From: Microbispora triticiradicis
Lineage (GTDB): Bacteria; Actinomycetota; Actinomycetes; Streptosporangiales; Streptosporangiaceae
Length of the DNA: 64,000 nt
Assembly: GCA_003260025.2 (NCBI GenBank)
Contig: QFZU02000025.1
Span: 1 to 64,000, forward strand
Direction of reading: 5' to 3'
The position numbers were made by a program, and so were the translations under genes. Under the pieces are notes generated by a model, which searched no databases, was not told the DNA's origin, and saw only the letters and a program-made list of their open reading frames with translations. This document shows positions 24,617 through 32,982 of this stretch, piece by piece. Position 1 is the first letter of the stretch. The number at the start of each line of letters is the position of its first letter.

Positions 24617-26297
24617 ACAGGGCCCGCTTGGCGGCCTTGCCCACCTGCTTGTCCGGGTGGGCCTCGTCGATGAGCTCCAGCAGCTCCTCCAGGTGCGGGT
24701 GCCGGACCTTCCAGATCACGTCGAGCAGCCCGATGAGCGTCGGCGCCGGGCCGATGTCGTGCAGGCTGGACACGAACTCCGGCCGGCCGAGCCCCGCGGA
24801 GATCGTCCACATGTCCAGGATCAGCCAGTGGGTGTCCGCCTGCGTGGGCTCGGGGGCGTCCTCGACGTCCATCTGGGTGAGGTGCGTCGCGGCGTACGGC
24901 CGCAGGGACGGCTCCTTCAGCGCCTCCTGCCAGGCCGGTATGGCGGCCTCGCCCAGCGAGCCCACCAGGCTGGCCGCCTGCACCCGGACGAGGGCGTCCG
25001 CCTCCTCCTCGGCGGCGGCGCCCAGCAGCTCGGCGGCGGCCCGCGCCGGGTCGCGCAGGGCGAGCCAGGCGGCGAACTCCTCGTCTGCCTCCTCCTCGGA
25101 CATGTCCGCGCTGAACGACAGCAGGTCGAGGGCGGTCATCGCGTCGATCGCGGGCCGGGCGTCGACCTCGATGTCCTCGTCGTCCAGCAGGTGGACGAGG
25201 CCCTCGGCGCCGAGCGGCGTCAGGGTCACCGTGTCGTTCTCGACGGTCACCATGCCGTACCCGGTCAGCCAGGCGAGGACGGAGGCGAGCGGGTCGCCCG
25301 CGGCGGCCCAGGCGTCGGCGCCGAGATCGTCGTACTCGGCCGCCGCCTCGGCCAGTTCCTCACGCAGCTCGGGCACCCGCCGGCGGCCCCCCGCCAGCAG
25401 CAGGCGGACGAGCAGCGCGCGGGTCAGGCCGGACAGGGCCAGCGTGAGGTCGTCGTCGTCCAGCTCGGGGTCGCCGTAGTCGACCGAGTGCAGGCCGAGC
25501 ATCCAGACGTCGAGGACGTCGTCGTCGTCCTCGTAGGGCCAGCCCTCGGTGTCGGAGTCGACGCTGACCGTGTCGTCGCCGTCGGGGGCGAGGAACTCCA
25601 GGTCGATGGCGAGGTTCCACAGGTTCCAGATGTTGCGCGGATCGGACAGGCCGATCGTGCGCACGGCCTCGTCCACCTCGGCCTCGCCGAGCAGGGTCTC
25701 CTCGCCCACCTTGCGCCCGGTGCCGACCCACAGGGCCAGGTCGCGGGCCTGGGCGATGAGCGTGACCCCGCGCGCCGCCTCGGCCAGCTCGACGTCGGGG
25801 CGCAGCCGGACCGTGGGCAGCGCCGCGATCTCGTCGGCGAACGGCTCGAAGTCGCCGAGGCCCTCGTCGGACCCCTCCTCGTCGAGCTCGTCCTCCTCCT
25901 CGTCCCAGTCGCGTTCGGCGATGACGTCCTCCATCGCCTCCACGAAGTCGTCCTCGACCTCGTCGAGCTCGGCCAGCAGGGTCTCCAGGGAGGCCGAGCC
26001 GGGCGTGAGCCGTCCGGTGCCGGACAGGAAGGTCAGGTACGCCCGGACGGCCGGGATCATCCCGTCCGCCGCGGCGTCGGGGTCCTCCACGACCTGGGGC
26101 ATGCGTTCGAGGAGGATCGTGCGCAGATCGCCGCGCTTCCAGAGCCCGACGTCGGTACGGGCGATCAGGCGATGCCACAGTGCCACCGGACCCACGAGAT
26201 CGGGGTCGCTGCCCGGCGCGTTGCCCGGCGTCCAGAGGATGAATTCTTGGAGCAGGGGGCGCAGTTCAGCGGCGGCTGCCTCGATGCGATCTGTCAC
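24594..26297 (-). CDS. Large acidic protein of unknown function
   Basis: The 567-residue protein is strongly acidic. Residues 110-170 contain runs of Asp/Glu (EVEDDFVEAMEDVIAERD, then EEEDELDEEG), and a second acidic belt (DTEGWPYEDDDDVLDVW) lies near residue 270. The C-terminal 170 residues have the helix-pair rhythm of HEAT-like repeats (LVRVQAASLVGSLGEAAIPAWQEAL). There is no signal peptide or membrane helix. I recognise no catalytic motif. The length, good start (ATG 26297) and codon pattern make it a real gene. It overlaps the convergent LLM gene by 23 bases, so the two mRNAs would be antisense at their ends. Confidence 0.8.
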   Translation of the reverse strand: MTDRIEAAAAELRPLLQEFILWTPGNAPGSDPDLVGPVALWHRLIARTDVGLWKRGDLRTILLERMPQVVEDPDAAADGMIPAVRAYLTFLSGTGRLTPGSASLETLLAELDEVEDDFVEAMEDVIAERDWDEEEDELDEEGSDEGLGDFEPFADEIAALPTVRLRPDVELAEAARGVTLIAQARDLALWVGTGRKVGEETLLGEAEVDEAVRTIGLSDPRNIWNLWNLAIDLEFLAPDGDDTVSVDSDTEGWPYEDDDDVLDVWMLGLHSVDYGDPELDDDDLTLALSGLTRALLVRLLLAGGRRRVPELREELAEAAAEYDDLGADAWAAAGDPLASVLAWLTGYGMVTVENDTVTLTPLGAEGLVHLLDDEDIEVDARPAIDAMTALDLLSFSADMSEEEADEEFAAWLALRDPARAAAELLGAAAEEEADALVRVQAASLVGSLGEAAIPAWQEALKEPSLRPYAATHLTQMDVEDAPEPTQADTHWLILDMWTISAGLGRPEFVSSLHDIGPAPTLIGLLDVIWKVRHPHLEELLELIDEAHPDKQVGKAAKRALFKARSGR

Positions 26298-26369
26298 CCC
26301 GCCAGCCTAGGGCTATCGGGAGGCCGCTCTCCAATCAGTTCGGCCCCTCAGTTGCACCGGTTCGCGCGT

Positions 26370-27086
26370 TCAGTTCGCCCGGCGCATGGCCTCGGTGATC
26401 CGCTCGGCCGCGGTGACGACCGGCGCGGCGTGCATGCGGCCGGGCGTACGGGTCAGCCGCTCGATGGGCCCGGACACGGAGACCGCGGCGATCACCTTGC
26501 CGCCCGCGCCGCGGATGGGCGCCGACACGCTCGCCACGCCCTGCTCGCGCTCACCGACGCTGTGCGCCCAGCCCCTCCTGCGTACGCTCGCGAGCGTGGC
26601 GGCGGTGAACTTGGCGCCGCGCAGGCCGCGGTGCAGCCGGTCGGGCTCCTCCCAGGCGAGCAGGATCTGCGCGGCGGACCCGGCGGTCATGGGCAGCGCG
26701 GAGCCGACGGGCACGGTGTCGCGCAGGCCGCTCGCGCGCTCGGCGGCGGCCACGCAGACCCGCTCGTCGCCCTGGCGGCGGTAGAGTTGGGCACTCTCCC
26801 CGGTGAGGTCGCGGAGCTGGATGAGCACCGGCCCGGCGACGGCCAGCAGGCGGTCCTCGCCCGCGGCGGTGGACAGCTCCGAGAGCCGGGGGCCGAGGAT
26901 GAAGCGGCCCTGCGTGTCGCGGGAGACGATGCGGTGGTGCTCCAGGGCGACCGCCAGCCGGTGGGCCGTGGGCCTGGCCAGACCGGTCGCCTGGACGAGC
27001 TGTGCCAGGGAAGCGGGGCCCGCCTCCAGGGCGTTTAGCACGAGAACCGCCTTGTCGAGTACTCCGACCCCGCTAGAGTTGTCCAT
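26370..27086 (-). CDS. ndgR: IclR-family regulator of leucine genes (NdgR/LtbR type)
   Basis: The 238-residue protein has the IclR helix-turn-helix (VLVLNALEAGPASLAQLVQATGLARPTAHRLAVALEHHRIV) and the C-terminal effector domain (VCVAAAERASGLRDTVPVGSALPMTAGSAAQILLAW). An IclR gene divergent from leuCD is the conserved position of NdgR in Streptomyces and LtbR in Corynebacterium, which control leucine and other amino-acid genes. I chose ATG 27086, preceded by GGGGT, over 27110. Its start codon lies inside the first of two near-identical 36-bp elements, which argues for self-repression. Confidence 0.88.
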   Translation of the reverse strand: MDNSSGVGVLDKAVLVLNALEAGPASLAQLVQATGLARPTAHRLAVALEHHRIVSRDTQGRFILGPRLSELSTAAGEDRLLAVAGPVLIQLRDLTGESAQLYRRQGDERVCVAAAERASGLRDTVPVGSALPMTAGSAAQILLAWEEPDRLHRGLRGAKFTAATLASVRRRGWAHSVGEREQGVASVSAPIRGAGGKVIAAVSVSGPIERLTRTPGRMHAAPVVTAAERITEAMRRAN

Positions 27087-27188
27087 ACCCCGATACTGCC
27101 GTCTCGCCATACGAGATGCAAACGCAATGGTGGGGATAACTAGATAGACTGTCCATATCCCGATATATCCGTCTCATCATGAGAGACA
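27081..27188. promoter_or_regulatory. Duplicated operator between ndgR and leuC
   Basis: Two elements, 27081-27116 and 27151-27186, match at 28 of 36 positions with a 70-bp period: both read GTCCATA-y-CCCGATA-nnn-CCGTCTC-nn-CAT-nn-GAGA. Each ends in an imperfect palindrome, TCTCG-CCATA-CGAGA in the first and TCTCAT-C-ATGAGA in the second. One copy covers the ndgR start, the other lies ahead of leuC. They are most likely binding sites for the IclR protein. Confidence 0.75.
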
Positions 27189-27222
27189 TTGCCGGGGGCC
27201 TGAGCGCGAGGAGGCGTCAACC

Positions 27223-28608
27223 ATGGGTCGAACACTGGCTGAGAAGGTCTGGGAGCAGCACGTCGTACGCCGGGCCGAGGGCGAGCCCGACCTGCTCTAC
27301 ATCGACCTGCACCTCATCCACGAGGTGACCAGCCCGCAGGCGTTCGACGGCCTGCGCATGGCCGGCCGCCCCGTGCGCCGTCCCGAGCTCACGATCGCCA
27401 CCGAGGACCACAACGTGCCGACCGTGCTCGGGCCGATCGCCGACCCGGTGTCGCGTGCGCAGGTCGAGACGCTGCGCAAGAACGCCGCCGAGTTCGGCGT
27501 CCGCCTGCACCCGATGGGCGACGCCGGCCAGGGCGTGGTGCACATCATCGGCCCGCAGTTCGGGCTGACCCAGCCCGGCATGACCATCGTCTGCGGCGAC
27601 TCGCACACCTCGACCCACGGCGCGTTCGGGGCCATCGCGTTCGGCATCGGCACCTCCGAGGTCGAGCACGTGCTGGCCACCCAGACGCTGCCCGCCTACC
27701 GGCCCAAGACGATGGCCATCGAGGTCAAGGGCGAGCTTCCGGTCGGCGTGACCGCCAAGGACCTGATCCTCGCGATCATCGCGAAGATCGGCACCGGCGG
27801 CGGGCAGGGTCACATCGTCGAGTACCGCGGCGAGGCCGTGCGCAGGCTCTCCATGGAGGGCCGCATGACCGTCTGCAACATGTCGATCGAGGCCGGCGCG
27901 CGGGCGGGCCTGATCGCCCCCGACGAGACCACGTTCGAGTACCTGCGCGGCCGTGCGCACGCGCCTTCCGGCGAGGCCTGGGACCGGGCGGTCGAGTACT
28001 GGAAGACGCTGCGCACCGACGACGACGCCGTGTTCGACAAGGTCGTGGAGATCGACGCCGCGACCCTCACGCCGTTCGTCACCTGGGGCACCAACCCGGG
28101 GCAGGGCGCGCCGCTCGGCGCCGCCGTGCCGTCGCCCGAGCAGTTCGCCGACCCGGTCGAGCGGGCCGCCGCCGAGCGGGCGCTGGAGTACATGGGCCTC
28201 ACCGCCGGCACGCCGCTGCGCGACGTCCAGGTCGACACGGTCTTCGTGGGATCGTGCACCAACGGCCGCATCGAGGACCTGCGCGCCGCCGCCGAGATCC
28301 TGCGCGGCCGCTCGGTCGTCACCCGTACGCTGATCGTCCCGGGCTCCATGGGCGTCAAGAAGGCCGCGGAGGAGGAGGGCCTGCACGAGGTCTTCACGGC
28401 GGCCGGCGCCGAGTGGCGCGAGGCCGGCTGCTCGATGTGCCTCGGCATGAACCCCGACACGCTGAAGCCGGGCGAGCGCAGCGCCTCGACCTCCAACCGC
28501 AACTTCGAGGGCCGCCAGGGCAAGGGCGGGCGCACCCATCTCGTGTCGCCGCAGGTCGCGGCCGCGACCGCGGTGACCGGCCGGCTGACCGCCCCCGCCG
28601 ACCTCTAG
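27223..28608 (+). CDS. leuC: 3-isopropylmalate dehydratase large subunit
   Basis: An aconitase-family enzyme of leucine synthesis. The 461-residue subunit carries the three 4Fe-4S ligands Cys345 (CTNGR), Cys403 and Cys406 ([10 protein letters not shown]). The conserved EDHNVPT and [31 protein letters not shown] are present. GAGGAGG precedes ATG 27223. It works with LeuD to isomerise isopropylmalate, and with citramalate as alternative substrate. leuD follows after 28 bases. Control is probably through the duplicated element upstream. Confidence 0.97.
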   Translation: MGRTLAEKVWEQHVVRRAEGEPDLLYIDLHLIHEVTSPQAFDGLRMAGRPVRRPELTIATEDHNVPTVLGPIADPVSRAQVETLRKNAAEFGVRLHPMGDAGQGVVHIIGPQFGLTQPGMTIVCGDSHTSTHGAFGAIAFGIGTSEVEHVLATQTLPAYRPKTMAIEVKGELPVGVTAKDLILAIIAKIGTGGGQGHIVEYRGEAVRRLSMEGRMTVCNMSIEAGARAGLIAPDETTFEYLRGRAHAPSGEAWDRAVEYWKTLRTDDDAVFDKVVEIDAATLTPFVTWGTNPGQGAPLGAAVPSPEQFADPVERAAAERALEYMGLTAGTPLRDVQVDTVFVGSCTNGRIEDLRAAAEILRGRSVVTRTLIVPGSMGVKKAAEEEGLHEVFTAAGAEWREAGCSMCLGMNPDTLKPGERSASTSNRNFEGRQGKGGRTHLVSPQVAAATAVTGRLTAPADL

Positions 28609-28636
28609 TCCGCCCACGTCCCAGGAGAAGATCATC

Positions 28637-29224
28637 ATGGACGCCTTCACCACGCACACCGGCCGGGCCGTGCCGCTGCGCCGCAGCAACGTGGACACCG
28701 ACCAGATCATCCCGGCCGTCTGGCTCAAGCAGGTCAGCCGTACGGGCTTCGAGAAGGGCCTGTTCGCCGCCTGGCGGGAGGACCCGTCGTTCGTGCTCAA
28801 CGACCCGGCGTACGAGGGCGCGTCGATCCTCGTCTCCGGGCCCGACTTCGGCACCGGCTCTTCGCGTGAGCACGCCGTCTGGGCCCTGCAGCAGTACGGT
28901 TTCCGCGCCGTGATCGCCTCGCGGTTCGGCGACATCTTCCGCAACAACTCCACCAAGATGGGCCTGCTGCCGGTCGTCCTGCCCGAGGACGTCGTCAAGA
29001 GCCTGCAGGACGCGGTGGAGGCCGACCCGAAGACGGAGATCACCGTCGACCTCGTGGAACGCCAGGTGCGCGCGGGGGATCTGGTCGCGTCGTTCGAGAT
29101 CGACGACTACACCCGCTGGCGGCTGCTGGAGGGCCTCGACGACATCGGCCTGACCCTGCGTCACGCGGACGCCATCGAGGAGTACGAGAATGGGCGGCAG
29201 CCATGGCTGCCGACGACCGTCTGA
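28637..29224 (+). CDS. leuD: 3-isopropylmalate dehydratase small subunit
   Basis: The 195-residue subunit has the swivel-domain landmarks [18 protein letters not shown] (N-terminus) and [46 protein letters not shown]. It forms the LeuC-LeuD heterodimer. AGGAGAAG precedes the ATG. The last 22 bases overlap the next small gene, so leuC, leuD and that gene should be one transcript. Confidence 0.97.
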   Translation: MDAFTTHTGRAVPLRRSNVDTDQIIPAVWLKQVSRTGFEKGLFAAWREDPSFVLNDPAYEGASILVSGPDFGTGSSREHAVWALQQYGFRAVIASRFGDIFRNNSTKMGLLPVVLPEDVVKSLQDAVEADPKTEITVDLVERQVRAGDLVASFEIDDYTRWRLLEGLDDIGLTLRHADAIEEYENGRQPWLPTTV

Positions 29225-29463
29225 ACGAGCCTCAGACCGAAGACGCGCTGCTGGCGCGGCGACTGCGTGATGCGCACCGCCGCGTCAGGGCGTTAGCCTT
29301 ACCACAGGAGGAGCAGGCCCGCCTGGCGCGACGGCTGCTTGCTATCTGTGACGTGGCAAAGCGGGACATAGCCCATGCGGCCGCCCGGCTGGACGTCTTC
29401 ATCGCCTATCTGGACGGCGCATCCGACACGCCGAGCAGGCGAAACATGCCCCCCGGTGATTGA
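29203..29463 (+). CDS. Small conserved-looking protein coupled to leuD
   Basis: The 86-residue product starts at ATG 29203 inside the leuD end. It is highly charged and helical ([59 protein letters not shown]), with one Cys and no membrane segment. The overlap and the protein-like helix pattern support a real gene. I do not recognise the family. Its place between leuD and hup looks stable for this group of organisms, but that would need a comparison. Confidence 0.7.
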   Translation: MAADDRLNEPQTEDALLARRLRDAHRRVRALALPQEEQARLARRLLAICDVAKRDIAHAAARLDVFIAYLDGASDTPSRRNMPPGD

Positions 29464-29514
29464 GTCCCGCGACCTCGTCCCCTAATTTCAAGCGCGTAAG
29501 GGGGAGGAACCGAA

Positions 29515-29811
29515 ATGAACAAGAAGGAACTCGTCGACGCGATCACGGATCGTGTCGGTGACAAGAAGACGGCCACCGAGGCCGTCAACGCCGTCCTCGA
29601 CGCCATCCAGGGTGCCGTCGCCAGTGGCGACAAGGTCTCGATCACCGGCTTCGGCGCCTTCGAGATGGTGCACAAGCCCGCCCGTACGGCTCGCAACCCC
29701 TCCACAGGCGACCCGATCAAGGTGGAGGAGAGCTGGGCGCCAAGGTTCCGCCCTGGCGCGGACTTCAAGGAGCAGGTCAACGCGGGCGGCAAGGCCGCCA
29801 AGAAGAAGTAG
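29515..29811 (+). CDS. hup: HU-family nucleoid DNA-binding protein
   Basis: The 98-residue protein has the full HU fold: MNKKELVDAITDRVGDKKTATEAVNAVLDAIQ, then GDKVSITGFGAFEMVHKPARTARNPSTGDPIKVEESWAPRFRPG with the DNA-wrapping beta arm and its Arg-Asn-Pro tip. The end is a short basic tail, AAKKK. It lacks the long Lys/Ala-rich extension of actinobacterial HupB/HupS, so it is the short paralogue, HupA-like. GGGGGAGGAACC is a strong binding site, suiting an abundant protein. Confidence 0.95.
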   Translation: MNKKELVDAITDRVGDKKTATEAVNAVLDAIQGAVASGDKVSITGFGAFEMVHKPARTARNPSTGDPIKVEESWAPRFRPGADFKEQVNAGGKAAKKK

Positions 29812-30114
29812 CCGGCCCGCGGGGTCCGGCGACGGCCGGCCCTGTGGTCGTCGCCGGCGTTGTCGCCTCTGCAAGGGCGTTCCAGCAGGAACGTTCAAGC
29901 AGGATCGTTCAAGCAAGGCTCACGCAGGTTCAGCACTGTGGACGGCGCTCGGGTTCCCGGGCGCCGTTCGTCTTGTGCCCGTCATGACGGGGTAAACAGC
30001 GCGAAACTCCACCCTGAACTGCGCAAACGTGTGCAACCATCGGGAAAGCGAATCGCCGGGGCGCCTCCCGGACCCCCGGTGGTCCGCGCGCGATGCGACC
30101 GGGGGATTGAGTCA
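29812..30114 (+). other. Gap between hup and the phosphatase gene
   Basis: No gene is supported here. A 9-bp stem CCGGCGACG/CGTCGCCGG (29826-29834 with 29849-29857) is a probable hup terminator without a T tract. Around 29881-29912 the motif CGTTCAAGCA occurs twice at a 15-base spacing. A long frame runs through the region but has poor composition before 30115. Confidence 0.5.
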
Positions 30115-32214
30115 GTGCACGTCGGCCACGAACGAGAGACCAGCCGCATTCCACTGGACCTGTTCGACCAGGCGCCGGTCGGGGTCCTGGTGACCCGGGG
30201 CGAGGACCATCGGCTCGTCTACACGAACGCCGCCGTCGCCGCCATGTTCGGCGAGCGGCCGGACGGTGAGTGGTCGGTCGACGGGTGGACGTGCGGCGAC
30301 CGTGCGGCCGTCGGGTGGCCGGCCGGGACGCCCGTCCGGGAGGCCCTCCCCGGCCTCGTCCGGCGGCTCTCGCCCGGCACGCTCGGCCACGTTTTGAAGA
30401 CGGGGGAGGCGGCGTGCCTCGACGAGGTCGTCGTCACGGTGACCGGTCCCGGCGGCGCGTCCCGCGAGGGCTCCTTCCGCCTGAGCCTGTCCAGGGTGCC
30501 CCTCACGTGCGGGGAGAACGGTCTGCTGGCGGTGGTCCAGGAGATCACGGCGCATCTCGCCGCCGCCCGGCGCGTCCGGGTCATGGAGAAGGAGTGGCGC
30601 CGCATCCAGCGCCGCTACCAGAGCATGGTGTGGGCGGACGCGCACCTGGTGTGGGTGACCGGCCCGCACGGCGAGGCCAGGGAGATGAGCCAGGGCTGGC
30701 AGCGGCTGACGGGGCAGAGCGTGGAGGAGAGCCTCGGCGACGGGTGGTTCCGCGCCGTCCACCCCGAGGACCGCGCGGCCGCCGTCGAGTCCTGGGACAG
30801 GGCCACCGAACAGGCCGTCTCGCTCTACGAGCAGATCTACCGCGTCCGCACCCCCGACGGCCGTTACCGTCACGTCCGCTACCGGGCCGTGCCCGTGCAC
30901 GAGGACGGCGAGGTGGTGGAGTGGGTGGGCGCCTCCACCGACGTCGAGCAGGAGTGGCAGGAGGCCCGGCGTCGCCGGCTGCTGGACCGCGCCGCCGCCG
31001 CGGCGAGCGACATCTCCAACCTGGAGGAGATGTGCCAGGAGTTCGCCAACGTGATCGTGCCGGAGCTGGCCGACTCGTGCTACGTCTACCTGCTGCCCGA
31101 GGCGATCGGCGCGCCGCCCGCGTCGATCGTCACCGAGCGCGTCGCCTCCGCCGTACGGGAGGGGCTGCCGAGCCTGCCGGCGCGGCGCAAGGAGTACCAC
31201 CCCGCCGACAGCGGGTTCGTACGCGCGGTGCGGCGGCGCCGGCCCCTGCAGGCGGCCTTCCCGCCGGGACGGCCGCCGTTCCCCTGCGCCGACAACGTGA
31301 CGGCCTGGATCGAGGAGGCCGGGGAGCACAGCCTGGCCATCATGCCGGTCGTCGTCGAGGGCGAGGTGGCGACGGTGGTCGTGACCGGCGTCTGCGGGGA
31401 CCGCCCTCCCATCGCGCCGGACGACGTCCGGTTGATGCGGGAGATGCTCGACCACACGCACGACGCGGTCAGCAAGGCCCTGCGGTTCCGGCGCAACCAG
31501 AGGGTTGCGCTGGCCCTGCAGCACAGCCTGCTGGCGGAGCCGCCCCGGGTGCCCGGCCTGGAGATCGCCGCGCGCTACCAGGCGAGCCCGACCGCCGCGG
31601 AGATCGGCGGAGACTGGTACGACGCGTTCGTGCCGTCCGGCGGCGCCCTCGACCTCGTGATCGGTGACGTGGCCGGGCACGACCTCGCCGCGGCCGTGTG
31701 CATGAGCCAGGTGCGGAACATGCTGCGGGCGCTCGCCGTCGACCGCGACGAGTCTCCCGGGAACGTCCTGCGGCGGCTCAACGCCGCCCTGGAGACCCTG
31801 AACGGCGAGAGCACCGCGACCTGCGTCCTGACCCGCGCCGAGAGGGACGAGGAGGGCGGCTGGCGGCTGGCCTACTCGGTGGCCGGGCATCCGCCGCCGT
31901 TGCTGGTGACCGGCGACGGGCGGAGCCGCTTCCTGCGCGACGCGCGCAACCCCCTCCTCGGCCTGGACCACGGCAGGCCGTGGGCCAGCGCCGTGGAGAT
32001 GCTGCCGCCGCACGCCACCCTGCTGCTCTACACCGACGGCCTCGTCGAACGGCGGGGCGAGGACATCGGCGACGGACTCGAACGGCTGCGGCGGTGCGCC
32101 GAGCCGCTCGCCCGCGCACCCCTGGGCCGGTTCTGCGACGAACTGCTCACCGGGATGCCCCTGACGGGAGAGGACGACATCGCCATGATCGCCCTGCGCC
32201 TGCCGTCGGCCTAA
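30115..32214 (+). CDS. PAS-PAS-GAF-SpoIIE protein phosphatase
   Basis: From GTG 30115 (GGGGGA upstream) the protein is 699 residues. A PAS domain (LDLFDQAPVGVLVTRGEDHRLVYTN) is followed by a second PAS with a PAC tail (RVRTPDGRYRHVRYRAVPVHEDGEVVEWVGASTDV), a GAF-like region (about 290-450) and a C-terminal PP2C/SpoIIE phosphatase with the metal-site blocks EIGGDWYDAF, VIGDVAGHDLAAA, SVAGHPPPLLV and LLLYTDGLVERR. Such proteins usually dephosphorylate an anti-sigma-factor antagonist and so switch alternative sigma factors. No anti-sigma or antagonist gene lies next to it. No membrane helices, so signals are sensed inside the cell. Confidence 0.9.
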   Translation: MHVGHERETSRIPLDLFDQAPVGVLVTRGEDHRLVYTNAAVAAMFGERPDGEWSVDGWTCGDRAAVGWPAGTPVREALPGLVRRLSPGTLGHVLKTGEAACLDEVVVTVTGPGGASREGSFRLSLSRVPLTCGENGLLAVVQEITAHLAAARRVRVMEKEWRRIQRRYQSMVWADAHLVWVTGPHGEAREMSQGWQRLTGQSVEESLGDGWFRAVHPEDRAAAVESWDRATEQAVSLYEQIYRVRTPDGRYRHVRYRAVPVHEDGEVVEWVGASTDVEQEWQEARRRRLLDRAAAAASDISNLEEMCQEFANVIVPELADSCYVYLLPEAIGAPPASIVTERVASAVREGLPSLPARRKEYHPADSGFVRAVRRRRPLQAAFPPGRPPFPCADNVTAWIEEAGEHSLAIMPVVVEGEVATVVVTGVCGDRPPIAPDDVRLMREMLDHTHDAVSKALRFRRNQRVALALQHSLLAEPPRVPGLEIAARYQASPTAAEIGGDWYDAFVPSGGALDLVIGDVAGHDLAAAVCMSQVRNMLRALAVDRDESPGNVLRRLNAALETLNGESTATCVLTRAERDEEGGWRLAYSVAGHPPPLLVTGDGRSRFLRDARNPLLGLDHGRPWASAVEMLPPHATLLLYTDGLVERRGEDIGDGLERLRRCAEPLARAPLGRFCDELLTGMPLTGEDDIAMIALRLPSA

Positions 32215-32220
32215 GAGCTC

Positions 32221-32340
32221 CTAACGCAATGAGCTGAGGCGGCGCCAGCAGATGAGGGCGCAGCCGATGCTGAGGAAGGCGCGGTGGATGTCCTCGCGGA
32301 CTTCCCAGCGGATGCGCAGTCTGCGAGTCCGTCTCGCCGG
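32221..32340 (-). pseudogene. IS5-family transposase, C-terminal remnant
   Basis: Read on the minus strand, the last ~38 codons of a frame give RRLRIRWEVREDIHRAF followed by LSIGCALICWRRL and a TAG stop at 32221-32223. This is the typical C-terminus of IS5-group transposases. Everything upstream (catalytic DDE domain) is missing; the frame runs into a stop that is also the stop of the toxin-like gene. It marks an old insertion at the left edge of the accessory zone. Confidence 0.65.
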
Positions 32341-32586
32341 TCAGGGCCATTCGAGGCGGACAAGGAGGGTTTCACGCTGCTCTTCGAGGACGACGTAGGT
32401 GGCCAAGCCGCGCTCGCCGAAGGCATGGGTCAGCATGTTTGATCTCGGCTTCGCCCGGTTGTACGGTTCCCCGCTCCACGGAGCGGTCTCCAGCAGCGTG
32501 AACAACTCCGCGAGTGGGCGCAGCGCCTCGTCGGGTAGCGCGGCGATCTGCTCTTCGGCAACCGGCTCAATGACGAGCTTCTACAC
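32341..32586 (-). pseudogene. RelE/ParE-like small protein with stop at codon 2
   Basis: After GTG (32584-32586) the next codon is TAG, then an intact 79-codon frame follows: KLVIEPVAEEQIAALPDEALRPL, with later parts reading APWSGEPYNRAKPRSNM, FGERGLATYVVLEEQ and ETLLVRLEWP-stop. The pattern of a compact alpha/beta protein ending in a beta-strand fits toxin-like actinomycete proteins of the RelE/ParE type. There is no other ATG/GTG/TTG near the front; ATT 32569-32571 is the only alternative. The GTGTAG at the junction is a tandem duplicate of the preceding gene's last bases. It starts right after the stop of the small gene upstream, like an antitoxin-toxin pair. Confidence 0.55.
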
Positions 32587-32793
32587 CTACACGTCGATTC
32601 CACGGGCGGCGAGGATCTCGCGCCACGGCTTGCCCTCGGGACGGGGTCCTCCGGCCAGCACCTGCTCGGCCCGGTCGTGCATCTGCCGCCGGCCCTCAGG
32701 GTCGCGTACGGAGTCGCAGGCGGAGATCCACCACCGATGCACGAACGCGTCAAGCGTCCCCAGATCGAGGCTGACCCGCACCTCGTCGAGCAC
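32587..32793 (-). CDS. Small antitoxin-like protein (DUF6247-like)
   Basis: The frame has 68 codons from GTG 32793: MLDEVRVSLDLGTLDAFVHRWWISACDSVRDPEGRRQ, ending in PWREILAARGIDV. The Trp-Trp core and RDPEGRRQMH look like actinomycete DUF6247 proteins that sit before toxin-like genes. The frame stays open upstream of the GTG with plausible codons (RPKAV), so the N-terminus may be longer or truncated. It abuts the toxin-like frame and likely formed an operon with it. The family assignment is from memory of the motif and is tentative. Confidence 0.5.
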   Translation of the reverse strand: MLDEVRVSLDLGTLDAFVHRWWISACDSVRDPEGRRQMHDRAEQVLAGGPRPEGKPWREILAARGIDV

Positions 32794-32982
32794 CGCCTTA
32801 GGCCGTGCCGGGCGTCGGGGCCGTAAGCGACTGAGGTGGAAGCCCGATCATCCCGCCCACGTGGGAGCAGGCCCCAACTCCGTCAGGACAATCCGGCTCA
32901 CCGGCCGAGCGGATCGCCCGGACGCCCAGGCGACCTGGGCGACCTGGGCGCCGCTCGCCGGTTGCGCGGCCTCTCACCTGAG

